A stretch of 64,000 nucleotides of DNA from Devosia sp. Root635 (GCF_001427605.1 NZ_LMGZ01000018.1:248001-312000), one strand, 5' to 3'; numbered from the stretch's first letter, positions 17,743 through 27,558 are shown. Program-made: numbers and translations. Notes: generated by a model not told the origin, from the letters alone.

Positions 17743-19163
17743 CAGATGGTGCCAGCCTCCCTCGACCCTTTCGGCCGGACGGTTGCCGTGCCGGCAGCCA
17801 GCAATGCCACGAAGGTAAAGGCTACAGCTTCGATCTCGAGACTGAAATCGAGCAGGGAGTGAACGCCGCAGACGGTGATGGCGGCCAGTGCAACCGTCTG
17901 GCTGGACCAGGAGCCGCGTCCGGCGCGGAGCGAGGCCAGCATGCGCCAGGCCAGCAGCGCCACGGCGAGAAGCGGAAGCGAGCCGACGACCAGGCCCAGC
18001 TCCGCCCAGAGCGAAAGGTAGGTGCTGTGGGCCTTCTGCCAGACGAGATCGAAGCTGACCGGCGCCTGATGAACCAGCGGGAAGGCCTGCTCGAACGCCC
18101 CGCCGCCGAAGCCGGTCAGTGGCCGCAGGCTGATCAGGTCGATGACCTGGGCATAAAGGGCGCCACGAATCTCGACATCGGAATCGACCGCGCCGAGGCG
18201 ATCGACCAGCCGGTTGCCATAGGTGACGAAGCCGGCGGCCAGCACCACGGCGATGGCGGGCACCGCATAGAGTACGGCCTTGAGCCGCCGCATGCCCCAG
18301 GCGGTGAGCAGGGCGACCACCACGGACCCCGCCAGCGTGGCCGCCAGACCCATGCGGGATCCGGTAGCCATCAGCGTGGCCAGGAGGGTGATATAGGCAA
18401 TGAGGTAGAGCACGATCCAGGAGCCGTTGCCCTGGATGCGGCCATCGTCCTCGTGGCGCTCGGCCTGCCGCACCAGGATGCGACCGATCTGCGTCAGGGC
18501 GATGACGGCGCCCAGGCCCAGATAGGTGGCGAAGCTGTTGCGGTTGACGAATGTGCCGGTCGCCACATGCTGGTAGCCCCATTTTGGCATGCCCAGAATG
18601 GTGTCGGCGGTCGTCAGGTTGTAGAGGCCATAGGCCGCATAGCCCAGCGCGACGATCAGCAGGCTCTTGAGCAGCAGGGACCGGCGCTGGTCGTTGACGC
18701 TGATCTGCAGCACCAGAAAGAACAGCAGGCCGAAGGTCAACTGGCGGATCAGCATCAGGATGGTGGCGGTGGGTGCCAGGCTGATGGTTTTCGACGGGAC
18801 CGTCACGCCATTGGTCGTGATCTCGCCCAGGCCAAGAAACTGGGCGATGGGCAGGGTCTGCACGAAGAGAAAGGCGCAGACAGCCACAAACAACGCCACT
18901 GGCAGCCCCAGGGCGGACATGCGCACGCGGAACTGCTCGCGCTTGCGGCGCAGGATCAGCGTATAGACAACGCCGCCCAGGCCGATCGCCACGGCCCACA
19001 GCCCCCAGAAGAACGGTCGATTGCTGCCGAGTGGGAGCGGCGCAACGGCCAGGATGGTCAGCAGGTACCAGAACATGACGGTATTGACGCCGGCCTGGCC
19101 GGTGCCCACGGTCGAACCACGGGGCTCGCCGATGCCGGCCCTGGAAATCTCTATCTGGGTCAT
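17742..19163 (-). CDS. O-antigen ligase family membrane protein
   Basis: The product is 473 residues with about 12 predicted spans and a large extracytoplasmic loop in the second half containing the conserved pattern LTGFGGGAFEQAF and a following His-rich segment (AHSTYLSLWAELG). This matches the O-antigen ligase/polymerase family (PF04932), which includes WaaL ligases and some Wzy or exopolysaccharide polymerases. The start at 19163 overlaps the upstream gene (ATGA); an earlier in-frame Met is inside that gene. With the separate polymerase-like gene at 9875 the locus has two candidates; this one is co-transcribed with the chain-length kinase, so it could equally be the real polymerase. Confidence 0.82.
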   Translation of the reverse strand: MTQIEISRAGIGEPRGSTVGTGQAGVNTVMFWYLLTILAVAPLPLGSNRPFFWGLWAVAIGLGGVVYTLILRRKREQFRVRMSALGLPVALFVAVCAFLFVQTLPIAQFLGLGEITTNGVTVPSKTISLAPTATILMLIRQLTFGLLFFLVLQISVNDQRRSLLLKSLLIVALGYAAYGLYNLTTADTILGMPKWGYQHVATGTFVNRNSFATYLGLGAVIALTQIGRILVRQAERHEDDGRIQGNGSWIVLYLIAYITLLATLMATGSRMGLAATLAGSVVVALLTAWGMRRLKAVLYAVPAIAVVLAAGFVTYGNRLVDRLGAVDSDVEIRGALYAQVIDLISLRPLTGFGGGAFEQAFPLVHQAPVSFDLVWQKAHSTYLSLWAELGLVVGSLPLLAVALLAWRMLASLRAGRGSWSSQTVALAAITVCGVHSLLDFSLEIEAVAFTFVALLAAGTATVRPKGSREAGTI

Positions 19164-19855
19164 GAGGCGGACTTGCTTTGTCTGAGGGTAATCCGACGAT
19201 TGAGCGAATTGACGAACTTTTGCTGCCGTTCGACGGGTAATTGTTCCACGATCGCCGTCACGCGTTCGCGGAAGCTCTCCTGGTCGAGATAGCGCTGGGC
19301 GATCGAGAAAATGCCCCGATCGCTCAGCACCAGCATGGCGAGGTCGGCGTCGTTGCCGCTGCGCGTTGCCGGCTCCAACCGGTCGTAGTGGGTCTCGGCC
19401 AGGTCGACGCGATGTTCGGCGACCCATTGCTCGCTAGGCGCCACTGCCTGCGCCGTGCGCAGGAAGGTGTTGAACTCGTCCCAATTCTGCTGGGCCGCCG
19501 CGACGACCGCGCCAGTCACCCAGGCATAGGCGTCGGTCGGACGCTCCGCCACGGCCGCCGCGACGATATCGCGGCAATGCTGTTGCAGCGCCGCCTTGCC
19601 TTCGGGCGACAGGGCGCGCATCTCGAAGGCATTGGTGTGCTGCATGGCGCGATTGCAGTCGGCCAGCGTGCTTGTCTGGGTGGAGGGGGCGAGGCCGGGG
19701 GCGTTGCTGGTTGCCGGAAGCGCCAGCAAACGGCTGATGCTGGTGGTGCCCGGCGCGAAATAGACCGAGGCCTCCAGATAGGCGGCCCATCCGCCGAGCA
19801 TGGCCAGACCCAGGCTGAGGGCAAAAATCGCGGAACGGTTTATCTGACTAGCCAT
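19160..19855 (-). CDS. Membrane-anchored protein of unknown function in the polysaccharide operon
   Basis: The product is 231 residues. One hydrophobic segment (about 10-28) should anchor it with the bulk in the periplasm. The rest is helical and Ala/Glu-rich, with repeats reminiscent of tetratricopeptide helices (AYAWVTGAVVAAAQQNWDEF). I do not recognise a family. It is the first gene of the four-gene operon with the ligase-like protein, metallophosphatase and BY-kinase, with an ATGA overlap to the ligase, so a role in polymer assembly or export is likely. The gap from 19856 to the tRNA at 20140 shows no other gene. Confidence 0.65.
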   Translation of the reverse strand: MASQINRSAIFALSLGLAMLGGWAAYLEASVYFAPGTTSISRLLALPATSNAPGLAPSTQTSTLADCNRAMQHTNAFEMRALSPEGKAALQQHCRDIVAAAVAERPTDAYAWVTGAVVAAAQQNWDEFNTFLRTAQAVAPSEQWVAEHRVDLAETHYDRLEPATRSGNDADLAMLVLSDRGIFSIAQRYLDQESFRERVTAIVEQLPVERQQKFVNSLNRRITLRQSKSAS

Positions 19856-20139
19856 GGCCCGGCTTTCCTCGTGCGGCGCGATGATTGTGACTTAGTGCCA
19901 TTAAAGTTTACTTGCTTCGAGTGGGGACGGGCCTTGCTGAGCACATTACTGCAAATATGACTAACCGATGGCCACAGCGAAGGATTTTGCCTGCAACCGC
20001 ACCATCTCCGGCGCTCCGCCCGCTATCCCTAGTGTCCTGAGCGTATATGTTCGAGGGGCGGACATTCACAATGTGGTCAAGGCGGGAATGGGCGAAGCCA
20101 CAAGGTGGTTGCACCGGTCCGCGTTCGCCTTGGAGGAAT

Positions 20140-20215
<76 letters not shown>

Positions 20216-20501
20216 GCGCCCTGCGTGTAGCATCGCCCATGGGGCGCGACAAGGCGCTGCCGGTTGATGTTTTCCAGGTATCCGACCCCGGTGCGGCGGA
20301 ACTTTTTTTCTTTGGTGGGCCGGCGTCGCGCATTTTACGCCGCTGCCCGGCGCGGTGTCGGGTGAGACATGTTCGCGTCGGCTGGATTGACAGATATTTA
20401 TGCCAAAGGCCCTTCGGCGGCGCGGCTTCGGGCGGTTTTGGGCTTGATGCGGGGCGGGCTCCGGCCCTACCAACGGGCCTGAATTTGTACCCGCCTGGAG
20501 C

Positions 20502-21419
20502 ATGGACACAGTGACCACCGGCGCCCTGACGCATCTGCAAAGCCTTGAAGCCGAGAGCATCGAAATCCTGCGCGAGGTGGCGGCAAGTTTCGAGCGGCCG
20601 GTGATGATGTATTCCATCGGCAAGGATTCCAGCGTCCTGCTGCATCTGGCGCGCAAGGCGTTCTTTCCGAGCCGGATTCCGTTCCCGCTGCTGCATGTGA
20701 ATACGACCTGGAAGTTTCGCGAAATGATCGCCTTTCGCGACAGCATGGCGGAGAAATACGGGTTCGACCTGATCAGCCACACCAATCCCGACGGGCTGCG
20801 CGACAATATCAATCCGTTCGACCAGGGCTCGTCGCGGTTCACCGATATCATGAAGACCCAGGCCCTGCGGCAGGCGCTCAATGCGGGCCGCTACGACGCG
20901 GCCATCGGTGGCGCCCGGCGCGACGAGGAAAAATCGCGCGCCAAGGAGCGCGTCTTCTCCCATCGCAATGCCAACCACGCCTGGGACCCCAAGAACCAGC
21001 GGCCCGAGCTGTGGCGCGTGTTCAATACGCGGCTCAATCCGGGCGAGAGCATGCGGGTGTTCCCCATCAGCAACTGGACCGAGCTCGATGTGTGGACCTA
21101 CATCTATTCGGAGGGCATCGAGCTGCCTTCGCTCTATTATGCCAAGTCGCGCCCGGTGGTCGATCGCTCGGGCACGCTGATCATGGTCGACGACGACCGC
21201 TTCCGGTTCGAACCGGGCGAGGTGCCGCGCCAGGAAGTCGTGCGTTTCCGTACCCTGGGTGACTATCCGCTCACCGGGGCGATCCGCTCGACGGCGGCGA
21301 CGCTGCCGGAAATCATCATGGAAATGCAGGCCAGCCGCACCTCGGAGCGGGAAGGGCGGCTGATCGACAGCGACAGCGTCGGCTCCATGGAGAAGAAGAA
21401 GCAGGAAGGGTATTTCTGA
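20502..21419 (+). CDS. cysD: Sulfate adenylyltransferase subunit 2
   Basis: CysD is the ATP-pyrophosphatase subunit that makes adenosine 5'-phosphosulfate from sulfate and ATP together with the GTPase CysN. The 305-residue length is normal. The PP-loop SIGKDSS (38-44) is intact, and the family segments [15 protein letters not shown] and [12 protein letters not shown] are present, as is the C-terminal EGYF ending. GGAG just upstream supports this ATG. It overlaps cysNC by one base (TGATG). The pair supplies activated sulfate for cysteine synthesis or sulfation; no sulfotransferase is visible in this window. Confidence 0.97.
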   Translation: MDTVTTGALTHLQSLEAESIEILREVAASFERPVMMYSIGKDSSVLLHLARKAFFPSRIPFPLLHVNTTWKFREMIAFRDSMAEKYGFDLISHTNPDGLRDNINPFDQGSSRFTDIMKTQALRQALNAGRYDAAIGGARRDEEKSRAKERVFSHRNANHAWDPKNQRPELWRVFNTRLNPGESMRVFPISNWTELDVWTYIYSEGIELPSLYYAKSRPVVDRSGTLIMVDDDRFRFEPGEVPRQEVVRFRTLGDYPLTGAIRSTAATLPEIIMEMQASRTSEREGRLIDSDSVGSMEKKKQEGYF

Positions 21420-23305
21420 TGAGCCTGCCGATGGCGACCCCCGATACCGACATCGACCTGTGGCTCAAGCAGCAGACCGATAAGTCGCTGCTGCGTTTCC
21501 TGACCTGCGGGAGCGTCGACGACGGCAAGTCCACACTGATCGGGCGGCTGCTTTATGACAGCCAACTCATTCTCGACGACCAGCTGGCCAGCCTGCGCAA
21601 GGAAAGCCACAATCGGATCACGGGCGATGAGGGGATCGACTTTTCGCTGCTGGTGGATGGGCTCACGGCCGAGCGCGAGCAGGGCATTACCATCGATGTG
21701 GCCTACCGGTTCTTTTCGACCGACAAGCGCAAGTTCATCGTCGCCGATACGCCGGGCCACGAGCAGTATACCCGCAACATGGCGACCGGCGCCTCCAATG
21801 CCGACCTGGCGCTGGTGCTGATCGACGCCCGCAAGGGCGTCCTCACGCAGACGCGCCGCCATAGTTTCATCCTGTCGCTGATCGGGGTGAAACATGTGGT
21901 GCTGGTGGTCAACAAGATCGACCTGGTGGACTACGACCAGGCGGTATTCGACCGCATTGTCGCCGAATACCGCGCCTTTGCCGAGCCACTCGGTTTCAAG
22001 ACACTGGCCGCGGTTCCGGTGTCGGCTTTGCGCGGCGACAACATTCTGGCGCCGAGCGTCCATACGCCCTGGTATGACGGCACGGCGCTGGTGCCCTATC
22101 TCGAAAGCATCGACGTCAGCGAGGATCGCACGGCGGAAAAATTCCGCTTTCCGGTGCAGTGGGTCAACCGGCCCGACCTCGATTTCCGGGGTTTCTCCGG
22201 TACGGTTGCCTCGGGCAGCATTGCGGTGGGTGACGACGTGTTGATCGCCTCGTCGCGCCAGCCGGCGGCCGTCAGGCGCATCGTCACCATGGACGGCGAC
22301 CTGGACCGCGCCGTGGCCGGGCAGGCGGTAACGCTGGTGGTCGACCGCGAAGTGGATATCTCGCGCGGGGATGTGCTGTCACGGCCGGGCGAGACGCCGG
22401 AATTTTCCAACCAGTTCCAGGCGCGGCTGATCTGGATGAATGAGGAATCGGCGTTTCCGGGGCGATCCTACCTGCTCAAGGTGGGCTCGCAACTGGTGCC
22501 GGCCACGATCACCGATCTCAAGTTCCGGACCAATGTGAATACGCTGGAGCACACGGCCGCCACCAAGATCGATCTCAACGAGGTCGCGACGGTCACCATC
22601 GCCACCGACAAGCCGATTGCCTTCGATCCCTACGCGGCCAATGCGCTGACCGGCGGTTTCATCCTGGTCGACCGGTTGTCCAATGCGACGCTGGGGGCCG
22701 GGACCATCGAGTTCGGCCTGCGCCGGGCGCAGAACCTGACCTATCAATCCTTCGACGTGAATCGCGACGTTCGCGCGCGGATGAAGGGGCAGGCGGCCCG
22801 GATCGTCTGGTTCACGGGCCTGTCCGGTTCGGGCAAGTCGTCCATCGCCAACCTGCTCGAAAAGCGCCTCACCGCCGAAGGGCGCCACGCCTATATTCTC
22901 GATGGCGACAATGTGCGGCATGGCCTCAACAAGGATCTCGGCTTCACCGAGGCGGCGCGCGTCGAGAATATCCGCCGCGTTGCCGAAGTGGCGCGGCTGA
23001 TGGCCGATGCGGGGCTGATCGTGCTGGTGTCGTTCATCTCTCCGTTCGAGAAGGAACGACGGCTGGCGCGGGAAATTGCGGGCGACATCGACTTCACCGA
23101 AGTCTATGTCGATACCCCGCTCGCCGTGTGCGAGGCGCGCGACCCCAAGGGCCTCTACAAGCGGGCGCGGGCCGGCGAGATCAAGAATTTCACTGGCATC
23201 GACTCGCCCTTCGAGCCGCCCCAGGCGCCGGAACTGGTGCTGCATGGCGGCGAGCAGGAACCGGTGACGCTGGCCGACGCGTTGCACGACTGGCTCAAAC
23301 TCTAA
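21419..23305 (+). CDS. cysNC: Bifunctional sulfate adenylyltransferase subunit 1 / adenylylsulfate kinase
   Basis: The 628-residue product fuses the GTPase subunit of ATP sulfurylase to APS kinase, an arrangement common in rhizobia (NodQ-type). In the CysN part the GTPase motifs are GSVDDGKST (31-39), DTPGH (110-114) and NKID (165-168). Translation-factor-like beta barrels fill about 235-440. The CysC part has its P-loop GLSGSGKSS at 467-475, followed by the FISPFEKER region typical of APS kinases. Together with CysD it makes APS and then PAPS. The start is the ATG overlapping the cysD stop. Confidence 0.97.
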   Translation: MSLPMATPDTDIDLWLKQQTDKSLLRFLTCGSVDDGKSTLIGRLLYDSQLILDDQLASLRKESHNRITGDEGIDFSLLVDGLTAEREQGITIDVAYRFFSTDKRKFIVADTPGHEQYTRNMATGASNADLALVLIDARKGVLTQTRRHSFILSLIGVKHVVLVVNKIDLVDYDQAVFDRIVAEYRAFAEPLGFKTLAAVPVSALRGDNILAPSVHTPWYDGTALVPYLESIDVSEDRTAEKFRFPVQWVNRPDLDFRGFSGTVASGSIAVGDDVLIASSRQPAAVRRIVTMDGDLDRAVAGQAVTLVVDREVDISRGDVLSRPGETPEFSNQFQARLIWMNEESAFPGRSYLLKVGSQLVPATITDLKFRTNVNTLEHTAATKIDLNEVATVTIATDKPIAFDPYAANALTGGFILVDRLSNATLGAGTIEFGLRRAQNLTYQSFDVNRDVRARMKGQAARIVWFTGLSGSGKSSIANLLEKRLTAEGRHAYILDGDNVRHGLNKDLGFTEAARVENIRRVAEVARLMADAGLIVLVSFISPFEKERRLAREIAGDIDFTEVYVDTPLAVCEARDPKGLYKRARAGEIKNFTGIDSPFEPPQAPELVLHGGEQEPVTLADALHDWLKL

Positions 23306-23316
23306 GATCATTCGGC

Positions 23317-23362
23317 GCTAAAGCGCGTCGCGATCGTTCAGATTCGCTCTTTGCGCTTTAGC
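23317..23362. repeat. Palindromic intergenic element between cysNC and manC
   Basis: A 10-bp inverted repeat, GCTAAAGCGC (23317-23326) and GCGCTTTAGC (23353-23362), encloses 26 bases that are themselves rich in GCG/CGC and GATC/GAATC words. A T-rich stretch follows on the + strand. It lies between convergent genes and could terminate transcription, but its form also looks like a dispersed palindromic element. Copy number in the genome decides between these. Confidence 0.45.
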
Positions 23363-23401
23363 TCTTTCTCGAAACTGGGGGCCACTTTCGGGAGACATGC
23401 T

Positions 23402-24829
23402 TTAGGCGCGGCCGAATTCGTCCTCGATGCGGATGATGTCGTCCTCGCCGAGATAGGAGCCGGTCTGCACTTCGATCAGCTCCAGCTCTATCTTGCCGGG
23501 ATTGGCGAGCCGGTGGACGCAGCCCAGCGGCAGGTAGATGGATTCGTTCTCGCTGAGCACGGTGATGGCGCCGTCGATAGTGACCTCGGCCGTGCCGCGA
23601 ACCACGATCCAGTGTTCGGCGCGGTGATGGTGCTTCTGCAGGCTGAGCTTCTTGCCGGGCTTGACGAACAGGCGCTTCACCTGGAAGCGCTCGCCGTTGA
23701 GCACGGAAGAGTAGCCGCCCCAGGGGCGATAGGCCGTCTTGTGGATTTCGGTCAGGCCAATCGTATCCTTGCCCGCCCGGAGCGTCTTGACCATGCCGCC
23801 AACCCTCTGCGCCTCGGAGAGGCGGCCGACATAGACGGCATCGTTGGTGGCGATGACGGCGATATCGTCGAGACCGCTGACGGCGACATGGGGGTGGTCG
23901 CTGACCACGAGGGAATTGCTGACGCCATCGAGCGTCACCGCGCCCTGAGTCAGGTTCTGGGCCGCGTCCCGCTTGGCATTCTTCCACACGGCGTCCCAGC
24001 TGCCGAGGTCCGACCAGCCGAAGTCGACAGCGACGACGGCCGCCTTGCCGGTCTTTTCGAAGATGGCATAGTCCACCGAGATATTGGGCGCGGCGGCAAA
24101 GGCGGCTTCGTCGAGGCGAATGAAATCGAGGTCGGTCCTGGCGTTGGATACCGCGCCGCGCGCCGCGGTCAGAGTGTCATGGGCCAGCGCTTCGCATTCC
24201 TGCAGGAAGCTGCCGGCGCCGATCATGAACATGCCGGAATTCCAGAAATAGCCGCCTTCGCCCAGCATCTGCCCGGCCCGTTCGGCATCCGGCTTTTCAA
24301 CGAATCGGTCGACAGGATGCGCCCCGCCGCCGACCGTGGCGCCGGCCTTGATATAGCCGAAGCCGGTTTCGGGATGGGTCGGCATGATTCCGAACGTCAC
24401 CAGATGGCCGGTGGCGGCTGCCCTGGCGGCTTCGGCTACGGCGACGCGGTAACCGTCGTCCACGGCAACGTCATGATCGGAGGGCAGGACATGCAGGACG
24501 GCATCGGCGCCAAACTGGTCACTGGCGAAAACGGCGGCGGCGGCGATGGCAATGGCCGTGTTCCGCGCCACCGGCTCTAGCAGGATGCCGGCCAGCGCCA
24601 TGCCGAGCTCGGCTGCCTGCTCGGCCACGATGAAGCGATAGTCGGAATTGGTGATGACCACTGCAGGGGTATAGCGAGTGCTGTCGCCGACGCGTTCCAG
24701 CGCATTCTGGAACAGGCTCCTGGGTCCCGTCAGCGGCAGGAATTGCTTGGGCCGGGCGGCCCGCGATATGGGCCACAGCCTGGTTCCCTGGCCGCCGGCA
24801 AGAATCACGGGAACGATCAAGTTAGTCAT
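23402..24829 (-). CDS. manC: Mannose-1-phosphate guanylyltransferase / mannose-6-phosphate isomerase
   Basis: The product is 475 residues, the normal size of the bifunctional type II enzyme (AlgA/ManC/XanB). The N-terminal guanylyltransferase has the signature VILAGGQGTRLWPISR (about 8-23) with RPKQFLPL next, and FVEKPDAE further on. The C-terminal part is a cupin phosphomannose isomerase with KKLSLQKHHHRAEHW, which carries the metal-binding His residues. It produces GDP-mannose in the cytoplasm, the substrate of the Gmd/Fcl pair encoded in the polysaccharide locus 19 kb away. Its promoter should lie in the AT-richer gap 24830-25015, where I see no clear boxes. Confidence 0.95.
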   Translation of the reverse strand: MTNLIVPVILAGGQGTRLWPISRAARPKQFLPLTGPRSLFQNALERVGDSTRYTPAVVITNSDYRFIVAEQAAELGMALAGILLEPVARNTAIAIAAAAVFASDQFGADAVLHVLPSDHDVAVDDGYRVAVAEAARAAATGHLVTFGIMPTHPETGFGYIKAGATVGGGAHPVDRFVEKPDAERAGQMLGEGGYFWNSGMFMIGAGSFLQECEALAHDTLTAARGAVSNARTDLDFIRLDEAAFAAAPNISVDYAIFEKTGKAAVVAVDFGWSDLGSWDAVWKNAKRDAAQNLTQGAVTLDGVSNSLVVSDHPHVAVSGLDDIAVIATNDAVYVGRLSEAQRVGGMVKTLRAGKDTIGLTEIHKTAYRPWGGYSSVLNGERFQVKRLFVKPGKKLSLQKHHHRAEHWIVVRGTAEVTIDGAITVLSENESIYLPLGCVHRLANPGKIELELIEVQTGSYLGEDDIIRIEDEFGRA

Positions 24830-25015
24830 AGCGGCTTTGCCCTAGCTGGTTGAGAGACGACATGCAGGCGCGAGGCCATTCGATACTATGTATGGCCAAA
24901 TTTGTTGACTGAATGTCCATCGGTGGTTAACCGCGCCGCGGGCCGATTCATACGGCAATACAATAGGATTAATACGACGATACAATATATCCGCCTTCCG
25001 TTTGGCTGCCATGCG

Positions 25016-26233
25016 TCAGGCGAGCGCGGCGATATCGGACTGGTCTATCTCGTTCAGGGTTTTCATCAGCAGGCCCTTGAACACCGGCTCCTTCTCGTCG
25101 CGATGGGCGACGACCTGGGGCGGGCCGTTGACCCGGCAGACCAGGGCGCTGGCGAGTGCGGCGTTGATCTCGGCCTGCATCAGGCCGAAGGCGCGGGCGC
25201 CGGGTCCGACAATGAGCACATGGGAGGGGTCGAAGACCGCCATCATGCGGCTGAGCCCGAAGCCGACGGCGCGTCCGGCAATATTGAAGGCATGGGTGGC
25301 GGCACGATCCCCGGCTTCGGCGCGGGCGATCAGGCCGTCATATTCGTGGCTTGGCACGGCGGGAGCCGGGGTGGCGGTTTCGGGCACGGAATAGGCGGTG
25401 CGCAGCACGCCGTAGTCGGAAGCGTAGGCCTCGATACAGCCCCGCATGCCACAGCGGCACAGCGCGCCATTGGGCAGGTGGTTCATGTGGCCGAATTCAG
25501 TGGCGCCTTCATCGCCGCGACCCATGATCTGGCCGCGAAAGGTCATGCCCATGGCGACAGTCGAGCCGACGAAGACAGTGGCGACACTGGCATCATGCAA
25601 GGCCGGATCGAGCCAGCGCGCACCCTCGGCAAGCAGCCGTCCGCGCTTGTGCAGCGCCACTGGCACGGCAAAGGCCGATGCCAGTTCATGGGCGAAGGGC
25701 CGGTTGGCCAGGTGGGCGATCGGCGACCATTTGAGCCCGTCGCCGTCACGATCGAGGATGCCCTGCACCGAGATCGCCACACGACGGAGCCCCGCGGCTT
25801 CGACCGGGTTGCGAGCCTGGAGCTGGCGCAGTCGCTCGGCGAGGAAGACGGCAGGCGGCGCATTGGCGAAGGTGGTAGGCGTGACCGGGGATTCGATACG
25901 GTCGACCAGCACGCCGCCATAGTCGACCAGTGACAGGCGGGCGCGATTGACGTCGACCTCGAAGAGGGCGGCGGCGCCGATATGGCGGTTGAAGCCGACC
26001 AGGGTGGCCGGACGGCCGCGGCCGCGGCTATCGGATTTTTCCGCGGGCTCCAGCTCGGCGATGACTTGCTGATCGATGAGATCATGCGTGATGGCGGTGA
26101 TGCTGGCGTGGCTCAGTCCGGTGCTCGCCGCCAGCGCGGTGCGCGACATGGCTCCCTGTATACGCAGGGCACCGAGCACCAGGCCCCGGTTCTGACGCCG
26201 GACGCTGTCGCTATCGCTGACGTTCCGCGCCAA
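25016..26233 (-). CDS. ROK-family transcriptional regulator (XylR-like)
   Basis: The product is 405 residues: an N-terminal winged helix-turn-helix (about 17-60, RTALAASTGLSHASITAI) followed by a sugar-kinase-like ROK domain. The zinc site is visible as EFGH (246-249) and CRCGMRGC (259-266), matching the ROK consensus G-H-x9-11-C-x-C-G-x4-G-C-x-E. It is divergent from the xylose-type transporter genes, so it probably represses them and is released by the sugar. An inverted repeat in the shared intergenic region (26296-26312) is a candidate operator. Confidence 0.88.
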   Translation of the reverse strand: MARNVSDSDSVRRQNRGLVLGALRIQGAMSRTALAASTGLSHASITAITHDLIDQQVIAELEPAEKSDSRGRGRPATLVGFNRHIGAAALFEVDVNRARLSLVDYGGVLVDRIESPVTPTTFANAPPAVFLAERLRQLQARNPVEAAGLRRVAISVQGILDRDGDGLKWSPIAHLANRPFAHELASAFAVPVALHKRGRLLAEGARWLDPALHDASVATVFVGSTVAMGMTFRGQIMGRGDEGATEFGHMNHLPNGALCRCGMRGCIEAYASDYGVLRTAYSVPETATPAPAVPSHEYDGLIARAEAGDRAATHAFNIAGRAVGFGLSRMMAVFDPSHVLIVGPGARAFGLMQAEINAALASALVCRVNGPPQVVAHRDEKEPVFKGLLMKTLNEIDQSDIAALA

Positions 26234-26295
26234 CCACTTTACTCCTCACACCGACGCAACACACCATTCCTCCGCCGATATCGCAATCTCTATTT

Positions 26296-26312
26296 ATTTC
26301 GGGTTTCGAAAT
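26296..26312. promoter_or_regulatory. Candidate operator for the ROK regulator
   Basis: A perfect inverted repeat ATTTCG-N5-CGAAAT lies in the divergent gap between the ROK gene and xylF, 63 bases from the ROK start. TTGACT at 26318-26323 follows immediately on the + strand and could be the -35 box for xylF, though the sequence 17 bases further (CCACAT) is a weak -10. Assignment to the ROK protein is from position only. Confidence 0.35.
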
Positions 26313-26422
26313 TGAAGTTGACTCACCTGAGGCCGGCATGCCACATGTTTTTTCGAGCAGTGAAATTAATGCTCAGGGCGCTGGTGGAGAGTGCCCGCTG
26401 GGGCGAAGCCACCGGCACGTAT

Positions 26423-26442
26423 GCGGGCAGGGAGCTGCCCGC
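26423..26442 (+). promoter_or_regulatory. Stem-loop just upstream of the xylF ribosome binding site
   Basis: An 8-bp perfect stem (GCGGGCAG with CTGCCCGC) and a 4-base loop end directly at the GAGGGAGG ribosome binding site (26443-26450). Such a hairpin would sit at the edge of the ribosome footprint and may stabilise the 5' end or modulate initiation. Confidence 0.4.
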
Positions 26443-26456
26443 GAGGGAGGACAGAC

Positions 26457-27503
26457 ATGAACAAGTTTCTCGCGGTCTTGCTGTGCACGACCGTCATTTC
26501 GGGTGTGGCCGGCGTGGCCAGCTATGCTCAGGACGATGTTGTCGTCGGCGTGAGCTGGAACAACTTCCAGGAAGAACGCTGGAAGACCGACGAAGCCGCT
26601 ATCAAGGCGGTGCTCGATGCCGCCGGCGCAACCTATATCTCGGCTGACGCGCAGTCGTCGGCTTCCAAGCAGCTGACGGATATCGAAAGCCTCATCGCCC
26701 AAGGCGCTGACGCGATCATCGTGCTGGCCCAGGACAGCGAAGCTGTTGGCCCCGCCGTTGCCGCGGCCGTTGCCGAAGGCATTCCGGTGGTCGGCTACGA
26801 CCGCCTGATCGAAAACCCGGACGCCTTCTACCTGACCTTCGACAACAAGGAAGTGGGTCGTCTGCAGGCTGCCGGCGTCGCCGCCGTCCAGCCGGAAGGC
26901 AACTACGTCTTCATCAAGGGCAACTCGGCCGATCCCAACGCGGACTTCCTGTTCGAAGGCCAGATGGAAGTGCTGCAGGCCGGCATCGATTCCGGCGCGA
27001 TCAAGAATGTCGGCGAAGCCTATACCGACAACTGGAACCCGGAAGTCGCCCAGGCGAACATGGAACAGTTCCTGACCGCCAATAACAACGAAGTCGACGC
27101 CGTCGTCGCTTCGAACGACGGCACGGCCGGCGGCGCCATCGCGGCGCTGGCTGCGCAGGGTCTGGCCGGCTCGGTGCCGGTTTCGGGCCAGGACGGCGAC
27201 CATGCCGCCCTCAATCGCATCGCGCTCGGCACCCAGACCGTCTCGGTCTGGAAAGACGCTCGCGAGCTGGGCAAGAAGGCTGCTGAAGTGGCCCTCGAGC
27301 TGGCCGGCGGCACCGCGCTCGACGCCGTCACCGGCGTCGTGCCGTTCAATGGCGGGCCGAAGGGCGTTGCCATGAACGCGTTCTTCATTGCCCCCGTCGC
27401 CATCACCAAGGACAACCTGAACGTCGTCATCGACGCCGGCTGGGTGTCCAAGGACGTGGTCTGCGCCGGCGTGGCCGCCGGTTCGGTTGCCGCGTGTAAC
27501 TGA
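26457..27503 (+). CDS. xylF: D-xylose ABC transporter substrate-binding protein
   Basis: The product is 348 residues with a Sec signal peptide (about 1-22, cleavage near Ser-Tyr-Ala-Gln). The mature protein has the two-lobed periplasmic fold of cluster B sugar-binding proteins. [18 protein letters not shown] near the start, VVGYDRLI in the middle and [16 protein letters not shown] in the second lobe are typical of XylF. It binds the sugar in the periplasm and hands it to XylH/XylG encoded next. The start has the strong ribosome binding site GAGGGAGG. A hairpin between xylF and xylH probably allows a higher level of this subunit. Xylose is inferred from family resemblance; related pentoses are possible. 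Confidence 0.9.
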   Translation: MNKFLAVLLCTTVISGVAGVASYAQDDVVVGVSWNNFQEERWKTDEAAIKAVLDAAGATYISADAQSSASKQLTDIESLIAQGADAIIVLAQDSEAVGPAVAAAVAEGIPVVGYDRLIENPDAFYLTFDNKEVGRLQAAGVAAVQPEGNYVFIKGNSADPNADFLFEGQMEVLQAGIDSGAIKNVGEAYTDNWNPEVAQANMEQFLTANNNEVDAVVASNDGTAGGAIAALAAQGLAGSVPVSGQDGDHAALNRIALGTQTVSVWKDARELGKKAAEVALELAGGTALDAVTGVVPFNGGPKGVAMNAFFIAPVAITKDNLNVVIDAGWVSKDVVCAGVAAGSVAACN

Positions 27504-27534
27504 GGCACAAACGTAATATCCTGACGAAGTACGG

Positions 27535-27558
27535 TGCCGCGGCGTTCGCGCTGCGGCA
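27535..27558 (+). promoter_or_regulatory. Intercistronic UUCG-loop hairpin between xylF and xylH
   Basis: A 10-bp stem with one G-T pair and a TTCG tetraloop follows the xylF stop codon by about 30 bases and lacks a T tract. This fits an mRNA-stabilising or attenuating structure that raises the level of the binding protein relative to the membrane subunits. Confidence 0.5.

Noticed and set aside
17743-18999. Upstream extension of the metallophosphatase frame to 673 residues, as if fused to a large N-terminal domain
   Set aside because: The extension is Arg/Pro/Ala-rich noise overlapping the ligase-like gene, which has proper membrane spans; a TGATG start junction explains the real beginning.
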